A stretch of 11,730 bases of DNA from Deltaproteobacteria bacterium. GTDB lineage: Bacteria; Desulfobacterota; Desulfarculia; Adiutricales; JAGVGV01. Within the stretch, counting starts at the first letter, position 1, and every line of letters starts with the position of its first letter. Positions 1-5,301 of the stretch are shown piece after piece. The stretch spans positions 1-11,730 of the forward strand of contig JADFXS010000065.1 in the NCBI GenBank assembly GCA_015233515.1, written 5' to 3'. The notes under the pieces were generated by a model. The model was not told the origin of the DNA. It did no database searches and saw nothing but the letters and a program-made list of their open reading frames with translations. The position numbers and the translations under genes were made by a program.

Positions 1-256
1 TACCGGTTTTGTCTTCCAGATTTTCGAATTCCTGGCCCTTTACGTAAATATCCGGCATTAATAGTCTAAGTGTTTCCTCTGCGGTCGGCCATTTGTTCAC
101 AGCCACGTAATCGACACATTCCAGGGCTGCAATACTCTCTACCCTCAGAGCTTGATTGAACACCGGCCTGCCCGGCCCCTTATCTACGTATATATCGGGC
201 GTTACAGTAACGATCAATATGTCCCCCATGTTTTTAGCGGCCTGAATGGCCCTGAT
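1..256 (-). pseudogene. 5'-truncated RfaE/HldE-type nucleotidyltransferase (partial, runs off left edge)
   Basis: Reading the minus strand from 256 down to 2 gives an open frame with the pattern of the cytidylyl/adenylyltransferase domain of RfaE/HldE-like enzymes: IRAIQAAKNMGD, then LIVTVTPDIYVDKGPGRPVF, then VDYVAVNKWPTAEETLRLL and PDIYVKG. These enzymes transfer a nucleotide to a sugar phosphate, as in ADP-heptose synthesis for LPS. The family normally begins with a nucleotide-binding HxGH segment just before IRAIQ. Here the codon expected to be His, at 257-259, reads Pro, and everything further upstream is livF sequence on the other strand. The gene has therefore lost its start and HxGH motif at this junction. 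The 3' end lies outside the window. Family assignment is fairly sure; the exact substrate is not known. Confidence 0.7.
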
Positions 257-896
257 CGGCTCAAACGGCGCCGGAAAGACGACTTTGTTGAACGTTGTTT
301 CCGGAGTGCTGCATCCTACTGAAGGCCAGATAATCTTTGGAGGCCGAAAAATCAATCACACCAACCCGTCGGAAATGGTCCGGCTTGGTTTGATTCAGGT
401 CCCGGAGGGGCGACAGCTTTTTGGACCGCTGACGGTGATGGAAAACTTGGAGCTAGGCGCTTATGCCCGGTTCACGCTCCGGTCCCGCCGGGAGATTTAC
501 GCGGAAATAGACCGGATATTCGCTATGTTTCCCATTTTGGCTCAGCGACGTCGTCAACTGGCCGGAACACTCTCCGGCGGAGAGCAGCAGATGTTGGCCA
601 TCGGCCGAGGTCTGATGGGGAACCCCAAGATGCTTTTATTGGATGAACCTTCCATGGGGCTGGCTCCCATGGCGGCCATGGAAATATTTCAAACTATTCA
701 GAGTTTGAGAAATAGAGGCGCGACCATACTATTGGTCGAGCAAAACGCTCGCGCCGCCTTAAGTATCTCCGATCGGGCCTATGTTCTGGAGACCGGGAGC
801 GTAACCTTGTCCGGCCAGGCCGCTGACTTGATGGACAATCACGAAGTCAAAAGGGCCTTTCTGGGTAAAGACTATCGGCATGTCAAGGAGCGTTAG
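246..896 (+). pseudogene. livF: LivF-like branched-chain amino-acid ABC transporter ATPase, N-terminally truncated
   Basis: This is the ATP-binding subunit of a branched-chain amino-acid (HAAT family) ABC transporter. From the first ATG the residues are: Walker A GSNGAGKT (5-12), Q-loop region QVPEGRQLF, signature LSGGEQQ (109-115), Walker B MLLLDEP (129-135), and LLVEQN (162-167), which is typical of LivF. LivF proteins are usually about 235-245 aa. This frame has 216 aa and lacks roughly 30 N-terminal residues, including the first beta strands and the adenine-stacking aromatic. An in-frame TGA lies immediately before the ATG (243-245), and no ribosome binding site is visible. The ATG is therefore probably an internal codon left by a rearrangement, and the product is probably not functional. 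The stop is 1 bp before the next ATG, so it once formed an operon with the PaaK-like gene. Confidence 0.8.
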
Positions 897-897
897 C

Positions 898-2181
898 ATG
901 CATAATCGGAATATGGAAGCCATTGATCGAGAAGAACTGAGAGAGCTGCAACTGGAACGCCTTCAGATGACGATGTTCCAAGCCCTGGATAACGTGAATT
1001 TTTACCGTCGGCGCTTCCGCGACCTGGGGATGGAACCGGGTGATATTAAAAATCTGGAAGACCTTAGCCGTATTCCCTTTACGACCAAAAACGACCTTCT
1101 GGCCCATTCACCCTATGGATTTCTGGCGCGGCCCTTGCGTGATATAGTTCGCTTCCATACTACCGCCGGCCTTCATGGCCGAATCTGCACCGCCGCTTAT
1201 ACCAAGGGAGACTTAAAAGCCTGGCGGGAACTGATGGCCCGCTTGATGGTGGCCACCGGAGTCACGGCCCAGGATATCGTCCAGGTGGCTTTTGCCTATG
1301 GCTTGCATACCGGCGGCATAGCCTTTGAAATCGGAGCTGAAACCATCGGCGCTTCGGTGGTGCCCTCGGGACAAGCGCCGGTTTCTGTCCAGATCGACAT
1401 CATGGACCAATTTCGGAGCACGATCCTGGCGGCCACTCCGTCTTTTGCCCGCCATCTGGTCGAAGTCATCCAGGAAAAAAATTTTGACCCGAAAGGCTTG
1501 GATTTGCGGATCGGTTTGTTCGGCGCCGAGCCCTGGAGCGAAAATGTCCGTAAGCATCTTGACAATTTCCTGTCTATACGGTCCTATGATGTATATGGGC
1601 TGGCCGAATTGATCGGACCGGGCGTGGCCGGAGAGTGTCGGGAAAGAGCCGGGCTTCACCTGGCCGAAGATATGTTCCTCGGAGAAATCGTGGATCCGGT
1701 TACCGGACAAGTTTTAGAACCGGGGCATGCAGGGGAGCTGATATTAACTACATTGTGTCGGGAAGCTCAACCATTGATTCGTTACCGGACCGGCGATCTG
1801 ACCAGGATGGAGGTGACCAAGTGCTCGTGTGGTCGGACTCACGCCCGATTAAGCCGGATATTTCAGCGGACCGATGACATTATCATCTTTCAAGGAGTTA
1901 GTATTCTGCCTGATGAGGTCGCTCGCGTTCTGTCTTCCTATCCGGCCATCAGACCTGATTATGAAATCAAAGTCGATCATCGAAGCATTCCCGGTGAATT
2001 GGAAGTCAGAGTGGAAGTCGAAGCGGAAATGGCCGACGCTGACGACTTGATTCGCCGCGAATTGGCGGAACGACTCTCCCGGGAGTTGGCGAAGACTACG
2101 GGTGCAGAGTTCAAGGTAACTTTGTTGCCGCCGCATTCCCTGGCCAACCATGTCCATCGCCGGATACGAACGATATCATGA
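898..2181 (+). CDS. PaaK-family (phenylacetate-CoA ligase-like) protein lacking key adenylation motifs
   Basis: The 427-aa protein aligns by eye along its length with phenylacetate-CoA ligases (AMP-binding family). Recognisable segments are YGLAE followed by GPGVAGEC (233 onward), LIRYRTGDLT (Y296-D300), CSCGRTHARLSRI, and RTDDIIIFQGVSILP. Normal PaaK enzymes activate an aromatic acid with ATP to an adenylate and then a CoA thioester. Two catalytic elements are missing. The Ser/Thr/Gly-rich phosphate loop (usually SSGTTGKP) reads TTAGLHGR at 88-95. The C-terminal Gly-Lys motif reads ANHVHRR at 416-422. It may therefore be a non-catalytic paralogue or a decaying gene, although the frame is intact. 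The start at 898 is preferred over 880 because AAGGAG (886-891) lies 7 bp upstream. It follows livF by 1 bp, so the two are likely co-transcribed. Confidence 0.85.
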   Translation: MHNRNMEAIDREELRELQLERLQMTMFQALDNVNFYRRRFRDLGMEPGDIKNLEDLSRIPFTTKNDLLAHSPYGFLARPLRDIVRFHTTAGLHGRICTAAYTKGDLKAWRELMARLMVATGVTAQDIVQVAFAYGLHTGGIAFEIGAETIGASVVPSGQAPVSVQIDIMDQFRSTILAATPSFARHLVEVIQEKNFDPKGLDLRIGLFGAEPWSENVRKHLDNFLSIRSYDVYGLAELIGPGVAGECRERAGLHLAEDMFLGEIVDPVTGQVLEPGHAGELILTTLCREAQPLIRYRTGDLTRMEVTKCSCGRTHARLSRIFQRTDDIIIFQGVSILPDEVARVLSSYPAIRPDYEIKVDHRSIPGELEVRVEVEAEMADADDLIRRELAERLSRELAKTTGAEFKVTLLPPHSLANHVHRRIRTIS

Positions 2182-2676
2182 AATTAATGAACATGCAGGC
2201 GAGCGCATTCCCCTCAGCCCGCCGCGAGGTTAAAGAGCATAAAATTAAAACACTTTCGTTCCTTGGATGTCGAAGATTCCCGGGCGCGCACGGCGGGACG
2301 CTTCAGTAATTATTATAATTAGATAATATTTAAATAAAATTATATATGGCCGCCGAAGATCAAATTTCGCTTTTTAATCCACTGCCGGAGATCGGAGGCA
2401 GAAACGATTCCCGGGATTATCCGGAAACGATGCCGCTAGGTTGGCCGACAAGTTTTTCTATCGAGTTAAAAGAATCGGCGTAACCTTTGTTGCATACTAG
2501 CCGCTGGAACGACCTTCAGGCGAATTAGACAACCACATGGTGATATTTGACTTGCCAAGACCGCGGAATTTGTTTTATTAGGCGAACGAGCAATCATAAG
2601 GCGGCCGGCAATAACTGGCGGCAGACCACCGAAATGCTGCGGAAATCACCCGGACGGCAAAGAAAAGGAGTATAAT
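2182..2676. other. 495-bp intergenic stretch, no supported gene
   Basis: No frame here has both a plausible start with a ribosome binding site and good coding character. A very AT-rich block lies at about 2308-2346. A 45-aa frame begins at ATG 2346 without a ribosome binding site. Another frame ends near 2500 with a protein-like sequence (LADKFFYRVKRIGVTFVAY), which may be the remnant of a decayed gene. I cannot name it. AAGGAG at 2665-2670 belongs to the next gene. Confidence 0.5.
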
Positions 2677-3138
2677 TTGGACCAGGAAGATATCCGGTTT
2701 TCTCCGGAACACATATGGGTTAGGTTGGAAGATGACAATCAGGCCACGATAGGGGTAACTGAAGAGACCATCAAGGAACGAGAAGAAATTACCAAGATTC
2801 GCCTGGCTTCCGAAGGAGATGAGTTCATCAAGGATGAGACTTTCGGGCGGATTACTACCTCCAAACCGACGGTCATCCGCCTATACGCACCGGTAAGCGG
2901 GGAAGTGCTGGAAGTCAACGAAGATGTCCTGGATGCCCCGGAAACACTTTTGGAAGACCCTTATGAGGAAGGCTGGCTGCTTCGGGTGGAGCTGTCCAAC
3001 AGCGCCGAATACGACAACCTGATGACTCAGGATGAATACCAGGACTTCTTGGACGAAAACTATGACGATGAAGACGAAGACGACGAAGATGACGATCTCG
3101 ATGATAGGGATGATGACGACGAAGACGATGACATGTAA
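2677..3138 (+). CDS. GcvH-like (glycine cleavage H / lipoyl-domain) protein with acidic C-terminal tail
   Basis: The first 120 residues follow the GcvH pattern: FSPEHIWVRLE (8-18), IGVTEETIKE, FGRITTSKP (56-64), LYAPVSGEVLEVNE (69-82), LLEDPYEEGWLLRV (91-104), and a final LMTQDEYQDFL. GcvH carries lipoate on a lysine and shuttles the aminomethyl group among the P, T and L proteins of glycine cleavage. The candidate lipoyl lysine is K63, but five residues separate it from LY instead of the usual four, and the normal ESVKA context is TTSKP, so lipoylation is uncertain. Residues 126-153 are almost entirely Asp/Glu, which is not a normal GcvH feature. The start is TTG with AAGGAG 6 bp upstream. 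No other glycine-cleavage genes are adjacent, so the role may differ from that of true GcvH. Confidence 0.75.
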   Translation: MDQEDIRFSPEHIWVRLEDDNQATIGVTEETIKEREEITKIRLASEGDEFIKDETFGRITTSKPTVIRLYAPVSGEVLEVNEDVLDAPETLLEDPYEEGWLLRVELSNSAEYDNLMTQDEYQDFLDENYDDEDEDDEDDDLDDRDDDDEDDDM

Positions 3139-3214
3139 CGAGCGCTAGTCTGAAGTTTCATGAGCCCACTGGTTGAGTTGTCCGATAAAATATAGCCCGA
3201 ACATAAGGTTTTTC

Positions 3215-3243
3215 TTGACAAGAACCGATCGCGGTCATAAAGT
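3215..3243 (+). promoter_or_regulatory. Promoter of tRNA-Phe
   Basis: TTGACA (3215-3220), a 17-bp spacer and TAAAGT (3238-3243) lie directly before the tRNA, which begins 14 bp after the -10 box. The -35 box and spacing are ideal for a housekeeping sigma factor, as expected for a tRNA gene. Confidence 0.75.
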
Positions 3244-3257
3244 GGGCCTCGCTTTGA

Positions 3258-3333
3258 GCCGAGGTAGCTCAGTCGGTAGAGCAGGGGACTGAAAATCCCC
3301 GTGTCGGCGGTTCGATTCCGTCCCTCGGCACCA
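3258..3333 (+). tRNA. tRNA-Phe (GAA), intact, with encoded CCA; integration target
   Basis: A 76-nt cloverleaf can be drawn by hand: acceptor GCCGAGG pairs with CCTCGGC (3323-3329), the anticodon stem GGGGA pairs with TCCCC, the anticodon GAA is at 3291-3293, the T-loop is TTCGATT, and CCA is encoded (3331-3333). The part from 3285 onward is also the left attachment repeat. The 5' part is therefore original chromosome, and the 3' part was restored by the integrated element. Confidence 0.96.
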
Positions 3334-3339
3334 CGAAAA
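3285..3339 (+). repeat. attL: left attachment-site direct repeat within tRNA-Phe
   Basis: These 55 bp, from the anticodon stem through CCA and four As, are identical to 11676-11730. The sequences just outside the left border differ, so the repeat begins at 3285. Its right border is limited by the window end. Repeats of a tRNA 3' end are the standard footprint of tyrosine-integrase integration. Confidence 0.95.
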
Positions 3340-3341
3340 TC

Positions 3342-3377
3342 AAGGACTTAGGTAACTTAACCCTAAGTCCTTTTTTT
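3342..3377 (+). terminator. Rho-independent terminator just inside the element, downstream of tRNA-Phe
   Basis: AAGGACTTAGG (3342-3352) pairs perfectly with CCTAAGTCCTT (3362-3372) across a 9-nt loop, followed by a run of seven Ts (3371-3377). It begins 3 bp after the attachment repeat, so this terminator of the restored tRNA is supplied by the element and insulates it from the tRNA promoter. Confidence 0.9.
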
Positions 3378-3390
3378 ATGGTTGCTCATT

Positions 3391-3410
3391 CTCTCCCCAC
3401 GCTCTCCCCA
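3391..3410 (+). repeat. Left CTCTCCCCA doublet (candidate integrase arm site)
   Basis: Two copies of CTCTCCCCA (3391-3399 and 3402-3410), 11 bp apart and followed by CTTTTT. The same doublet in the same orientation occurs at 11538-11557 near the other end. It lies 52 bp inside the left attachment repeat, a distance suitable for an arm-type integrase or excisionase binding site. Function is inferred. Confidence 0.55.
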
Positions 3411-3449
3411 CTTTTTACGGCTATGGCTCAAGGCGGATTACCCTGTAGG

Positions 3450-3483
3450 AAAAGAAAAAGGGGTTGAATCCGTCTCAACCCCT
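3450..3483 (-). terminator. Rho-independent terminator closing the leftmost minus-strand unit
   Basis: On the minus strand a 9-bp stem (3475-3483 with 3459-3467), a 7-nt loop, and then TTTTTCTTTT. It closes leftward transcription coming from the 167-aa gene and the structured region. It shares its flanks (CCACCAGG before, TTTTCTTT after) with the terminator at 4925-4953. Confidence 0.8.
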
Positions 3484-3500
3484 GGTGGTCTAATTAAAGG

Positions 3501-3648
3501 TTAGGTCGTCACCGGCCAGGTGTAGCGGTCAGGCTCCATGTTCCTATCCTGCCAGGCGCTTTCTTCATCCAGCCCATGTCTTGGTATAGGCCGGACTATT
3601 TTGACGGCTCCTGGCGGCTCCTGGCGCTCGGTCGCCGGCCAGGTGGTT
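3501..3648 (-). pseudogene. Possible remnant or very small coding sequence before the terminator
   Basis: The minus-strand frame ending at TAA 3501-3503 is open back to about 3648. Its last residues are protein-like (GLDEESAWQDRNMEPDRYTWPVTT, with PDRYTWPVTT at the very end), and the stop lies 18 bp before the terminator stem, where a real gene would end. The only ATG in frame would give a 12-residue peptide. AGGAG stands 8 nt before an ATA codon, which would be an unusual start. It may be the 3' end of a gene that lost its front, or chance. I do not recognise a family. Confidence 0.25.
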
Positions 3649-3651
3649 GAA

Positions 3652-3830
3652 CCGGCTCAAGGGGGGCCAGTCCGTTTGGACTCCCTAAATCGGTATTACC
3701 GGTTAATACCCTCAGAACTTCTGAGGGTACCCGGCTCAAAGGATGTCCGGGGGATGGACTCCCTATAAAGGGTGTATCTTTTGGTGACCCCCTTTGAATT
3801 CGTCCGGCATTAACGACGGGATTCAACCGT
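3652..3830. repeat. Tandem hairpin units and palindromes, apparently non-coding
   Basis: Two related units of about 38 bp, 79 bp apart (3652-3690 and 3731-3768), both run CCGGCTCAA ... GTCC ... GGACTCCCTA. On the minus strand each forms a GTCC/GGAC hairpin preceded by TAGGGA. Between them are a 7-bp inverted repeat GGTATTA/TAATACC (3692-3710) and an 11-bp inverted repeat around one central base (3707-3729, arms TACCCTCAGAA). Further right, 3795-3829 can also fold imperfectly. No convincing ORF covers this. A structured RNA, a packaging (cos/pac) site or part of the origin are all possible. Confidence 0.5.
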
Positions 3831-3880
3831 AGCGTTATCACCACAGTTGCCCACGAAAAGTGATATCATTTGTCGTCGGT

Positions 3881-4208
3881 TATTTAACTTTGTTTATCCG
3901 CCAAGCTATGCTTCAGTTCATAGTTGTTTATCTTCTGTTTAGCCGCATCAAGATTGAAGTTTTTGCCGATGTAAACCGCGTGAACAGTGCCTTCAATTTT
4001 CCTGAATGCTCGATAATATCCGCCGGAAAGAATCACTTGCCAGCTACCTATTTTTTGCAAGTGGCCATCGGCAGGTTTAGCCTCATTTTGTTTAACTATG
4101 TTTAGCTTGCTATTACTTACTATTTCCTCAAGCTCTGCTATCCGCGACATGGCATTGTTTAGCTCTTGTTTAACCGCTTCAAGCTCATATTGTTTATCTT
4201 TGTTTATC
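3881..4208. repeat. Iteron-like octamer pairs inside the 167-aa gene
   Basis: Plus-strand TGTTTANC octamers at 3891, 3925, 3936, 4089, 4099, 4156, 4167, 4191 and 4201, plus a degenerate TATTTAAC at 3881. They form pairs with 2- or 3-bp gaps: 3881-3898, 3925-3943, 4089-4106, 4156-4174 and 4191-4208. The repeated DNA encodes different peptides in different frames (for example AKQKINN, NKDKQY, VKQELNN, LNIVKQN), so it is not a protein repeat. Confidence 0.85.
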
Positions 4209-4387
4209 CGCTCGACAACGGCTAAAACAACGTTCACGTATTGCTTGAAAGTCGCTTCGGCTATTTGGTCCAGGCCTGGCAATGAATGAAGCATTGTTCT
4301 GTAGGTAGTCGCCACATTACCTTGTCGGTCGAATTCGGCTTTGATTGCTTGCCAGTGCTCCAGGATAAAATCAATCGGCTTTGCCAT
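3884..4387 (-). CDS. 167-aa protein of unknown function, coding sequence carries iteron-like repeats
   Basis: The start ATG at 4387 has an excellent ribosome binding site (GGAGG, 7 bp upstream). The N-terminal 55 residues (FILEHWQAIKAEF, then LPGLDQIAEATFKQY) could be a helical DNA-binding domain. Residues 55-93 look like a coiled coil. The C-terminal part has WQVILSGGYYRAFRKI and VHAVYIGKNF, similar in style to short basic beta-rich domains of many uncharacterised phage and archaeal proteins. I do not recognise a named family. Five TGTTTANC-type pairs (minus-strand GNTAAACA) lie inside the gene in different reading frames, and one covers the stop codon. Its position next to the array and its promoter overlapping array repeats make it the first candidate for the repeat-binding protein (replication initiator, partition or copy-control protein). 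That role is inference. Confidence 0.8.
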   Translation of the reverse strand: MAKPIDFILEHWQAIKAEFDRQGNVATTYRTMLHSLPGLDQIAEATFKQYVNVVLAVVERINKDKQYELEAVKQELNNAMSRIAELEEIVSNSKLNIVKQNEAKPADGHLQKIGSWQVILSGGYYRAFRKIEGTVHAVYIGKNFNLDAAKQKINNYELKHSLADKQS

Positions 4388-4417
4388 GTTATCCCTCCTG
4401 ATAAAATGTTTATCTTT

Positions 4418-4446
4418 TGTTTATCTCAGTCATAGCCTCATGTCAA
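4418..4446 (-). promoter_or_regulatory. Candidate promoter of the 167-aa gene overlapped by an array repeat
   Basis: Minus-strand TTGACA (4446-4441), a 17-bp spacer and a poor -10 TAAACA (4423-4418). The -10 lies within the octamer at 4418-4425, and a second octamer (4407-4414) follows downstream. Binding to these repeats would block this promoter, suggesting autoregulation. The weak -10 box makes the exact promoter uncertain. Confidence 0.4.
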
Positions 4447-4563
4447 GAGAATTGTTTAGCTTTTGTTTAACTCATTACTCCGGTAGTTGTTTATCTTTTG
4501 TTTAACCGATAAAATCAGGCTAAGTCACTAATATGTTTATTTTTGTTTAGCTTGATTTCACTA

Positions 4564-4579
4564 TGTTTCACGTGGAACA
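4564..4579. promoter_or_regulatory. parS-like ParB binding site
   Basis: TGTTTCACGTGGAACA, whose reverse complement is TGTTCCACGTGAAACA, the known Bacillus subtilis Spo0J/ParB parS sequence. It fits the broadly conserved bacterial consensus TGTTNCACGTGNAACA. It lies in the middle of the octamer array. No parA or parB gene is seen in the element, so the likely ligand is the host ParB. Confidence 0.8.
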
Positions 4580-4688
4580 ATTGACGAAAGATAGGAAGCA
4601 TTGTTTATCTTTTGTTTATCTCTTGTCGGATAAGTTTAACCTGGATGTTTAACCGGCCAGTCCTGGACTCAAGCGTTACCATCAGACT

Positions 4689-4702
4689 GTTTACATGTAA
4701 AC
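4689..4702. promoter_or_regulatory. Perfect palindrome GTTTACATGTAAAC
   Basis: A 14-bp perfect palindrome within the array region, related in its core (TTACATGTAA) to the palindrome at 4877-4888. Probably a dimer-binding operator; the protein is unknown. Confidence 0.5.
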
Positions 4703-4721
4703 GGCTCTTTTCTAGCAGCCT

Positions 4722-4916
4722 TGTGTATCAGACCGGTGTGTAGCTTTTGCGTATCAACTGCTTTGTTTATTTTTTGTTTAACCGCAAAAATGTTTAACCG
4801 GTGTTTAACCGGCATGTGTATCAGCCTTGTGTAGCGTTCCGTTGCATGAAACACTTGTCTAAGTTTAGACATTTCGGTTACATGTAACGACCCCTTGTGT
4901 AGCAATCTTGTGTAGC
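4722..4916. repeat. Second octamer family TGTGTAKC (seven copies)
   Basis: TGTGTATC or TGTGTAGC at 4722, 4737, 4815, 4828, 4896 and 4909, and TGCGTATC at 4748. Pairs occur with a 3-bp TTT gap (4737-4755) or a 5-bp gap (4815-4835 and 4896-4916). The motif differs from TGTTTANC mainly by T to G at position 4 and has the same orientation, so it looks like a diverged or differently bound iteron class on the distal side of the array. Confidence 0.65.
4856..4888. promoter_or_regulatory. Two adjacent palindromes (TGTCTAA-GT-TTAGACA and GTTACATGTAAC)
   Basis: At 4856-4871 two 7-bp arms flank a 2-bp centre. At 4877-4888 a 12-bp palindrome shares its core with 4689-4702. They lie between copies of the second octamer family, suggesting operators for one or two dimeric regulators. 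Confidence 0.45.
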
Positions 4917-4924
4917 GCCTTGCA

Positions 4925-4953
4925 GGAAAGAAAAGGCCGGGTTGGTCCCGGCC
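4925..4953 (-). terminator. Rho-independent terminator after the 96-aa gene
   Basis: Minus-strand stem of 7 G/C pairs (4947-4953 with 4935-4941), a 5-nt loop, then TTTTCTTTCC. It starts 11 bp after the stop codon of the upstream gene and separates the main operon from the octamer array. Confidence 0.85.
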
Positions 4954-4963
4954 CTGGTGGTGG

Positions 4964-5254
4964 TTAAAGACGGTCAAGTTGCCTTCGCCGATCCGCGATG
5001 GTCGGCCCCCGTCCGTAAATCTTCAGCTTGTCGCCGGTCAGTTTGCGGAAGCCTTCAAATAGCATCGCGCGGCGCTCGCTGTTAGGTTCATTCCGGCAGA
5101 CTTTCCAGGCTCCGCGAACATCGCTTAGAACGTGTTCCGGAATGGGTCGCCCTAAAAGTTCATGAAGGTTCCTGATCGCCGCATCCGCTACGAAGGTCTG
5201 AAAGCCCGGGTCCTGGAATCGGTTAAACCGGCGCTCAATAGTGGCATGTTCCAT
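4964..5254 (-). CDS. 96-aa protein of unknown function, last gene of the main operon
   Basis: The ATG at 5254 is chosen because TAGGAGT lies 6 bp upstream; an in-frame TTG at 5275 has no such signal. The protein begins MEHATIERRFNRF and contains LHELLGRPIPEHVLSDVRG and RRAMLFEGFRKL, ending in basic residues. It is predicted to be helical and soluble, with no membrane segment or cysteine cluster. I recognise no family. An octamer pair (5278-5295) lies just upstream and a strong terminator just downstream, so its expression may respond to the repeat-binding protein. Satellites often carry small phage-interference or capsid-modifying genes in this position, but there is no direct evidence for that here. 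Confidence 0.7.
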   Translation of the reverse strand: MEHATIERRFNRFQDPGFQTFVADAAIRNLHELLGRPIPEHVLSDVRGAWKVCRNEPNSERRAMLFEGFRKLTGDKLKIYGRGPTIADRRRQLDRL

Positions 5255-5277
5255 GTTTTTACTCCTAATCGTCAAGA

Positions 5278-5295
5278 TGTTTATTCATGTTTAGC
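5278..5295. repeat. Isolated octamer pair before the 96-aa gene
   Basis: TGTTTATT (5278-5285) and TGTTTAGC (5288-5295) with a 2-bp gap, in the same orientation as the array, in the gap between two genes. It is probably an outlying regulatory copy. Confidence 0.65.
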
Positions 5296-5301
5296 TTTAA
5301 T

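Larger units (their letters stand above)
4407..4809. repeat. Iteron-like array TGTTTANC-TTT-TGTTTANC in the intergenic region
   Basis: Exact octamers at 4407, 4418, 4453, 4464, 4488, 4499, 4544, 4602, 4613, 4646, 4775, 4791 and 4802, and one-base variants at 4534 and 4764. Most are pairs separated by TTT, giving an 11-bp centre-to-centre spacing, one turn of the helix (4407-4425, 4453-4471, 4488-4506, 4602-4620, 4764-4782). All point the same way. Clustered, phased direct repeats of this kind are typical of plasmid iterons bound by a replication initiator, or of centromere arrays. Confidence 0.88.

Noticed and set aside
2346..2483. 45-aa frame starting at ATG 2346
   Set aside because: No ribosome binding site, an AT-rich leader, and no recognisable domain.
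3596..3844. 82-aa minus-strand frame
   Set aside because: It covers hairpins and palindromes, is rich in Pro/Ser/Arg as in random frames, and has no ribosome binding site.
3881..4916. CRISPR array
   Set aside because: Repeats are only 8 bp, spaced by 2-5 bp within pairs and irregularly between pairs, with no unique spacers of uniform length and no cas genes.
4669..4977. 102-aa minus-strand frame with repeated RYTRL-IHK-like peptides
   Set aside because: It runs through a terminator and overlaps the end of the 96-aa gene, and its peptide repeats are only translations of the TGTGTAKC DNA repeats.
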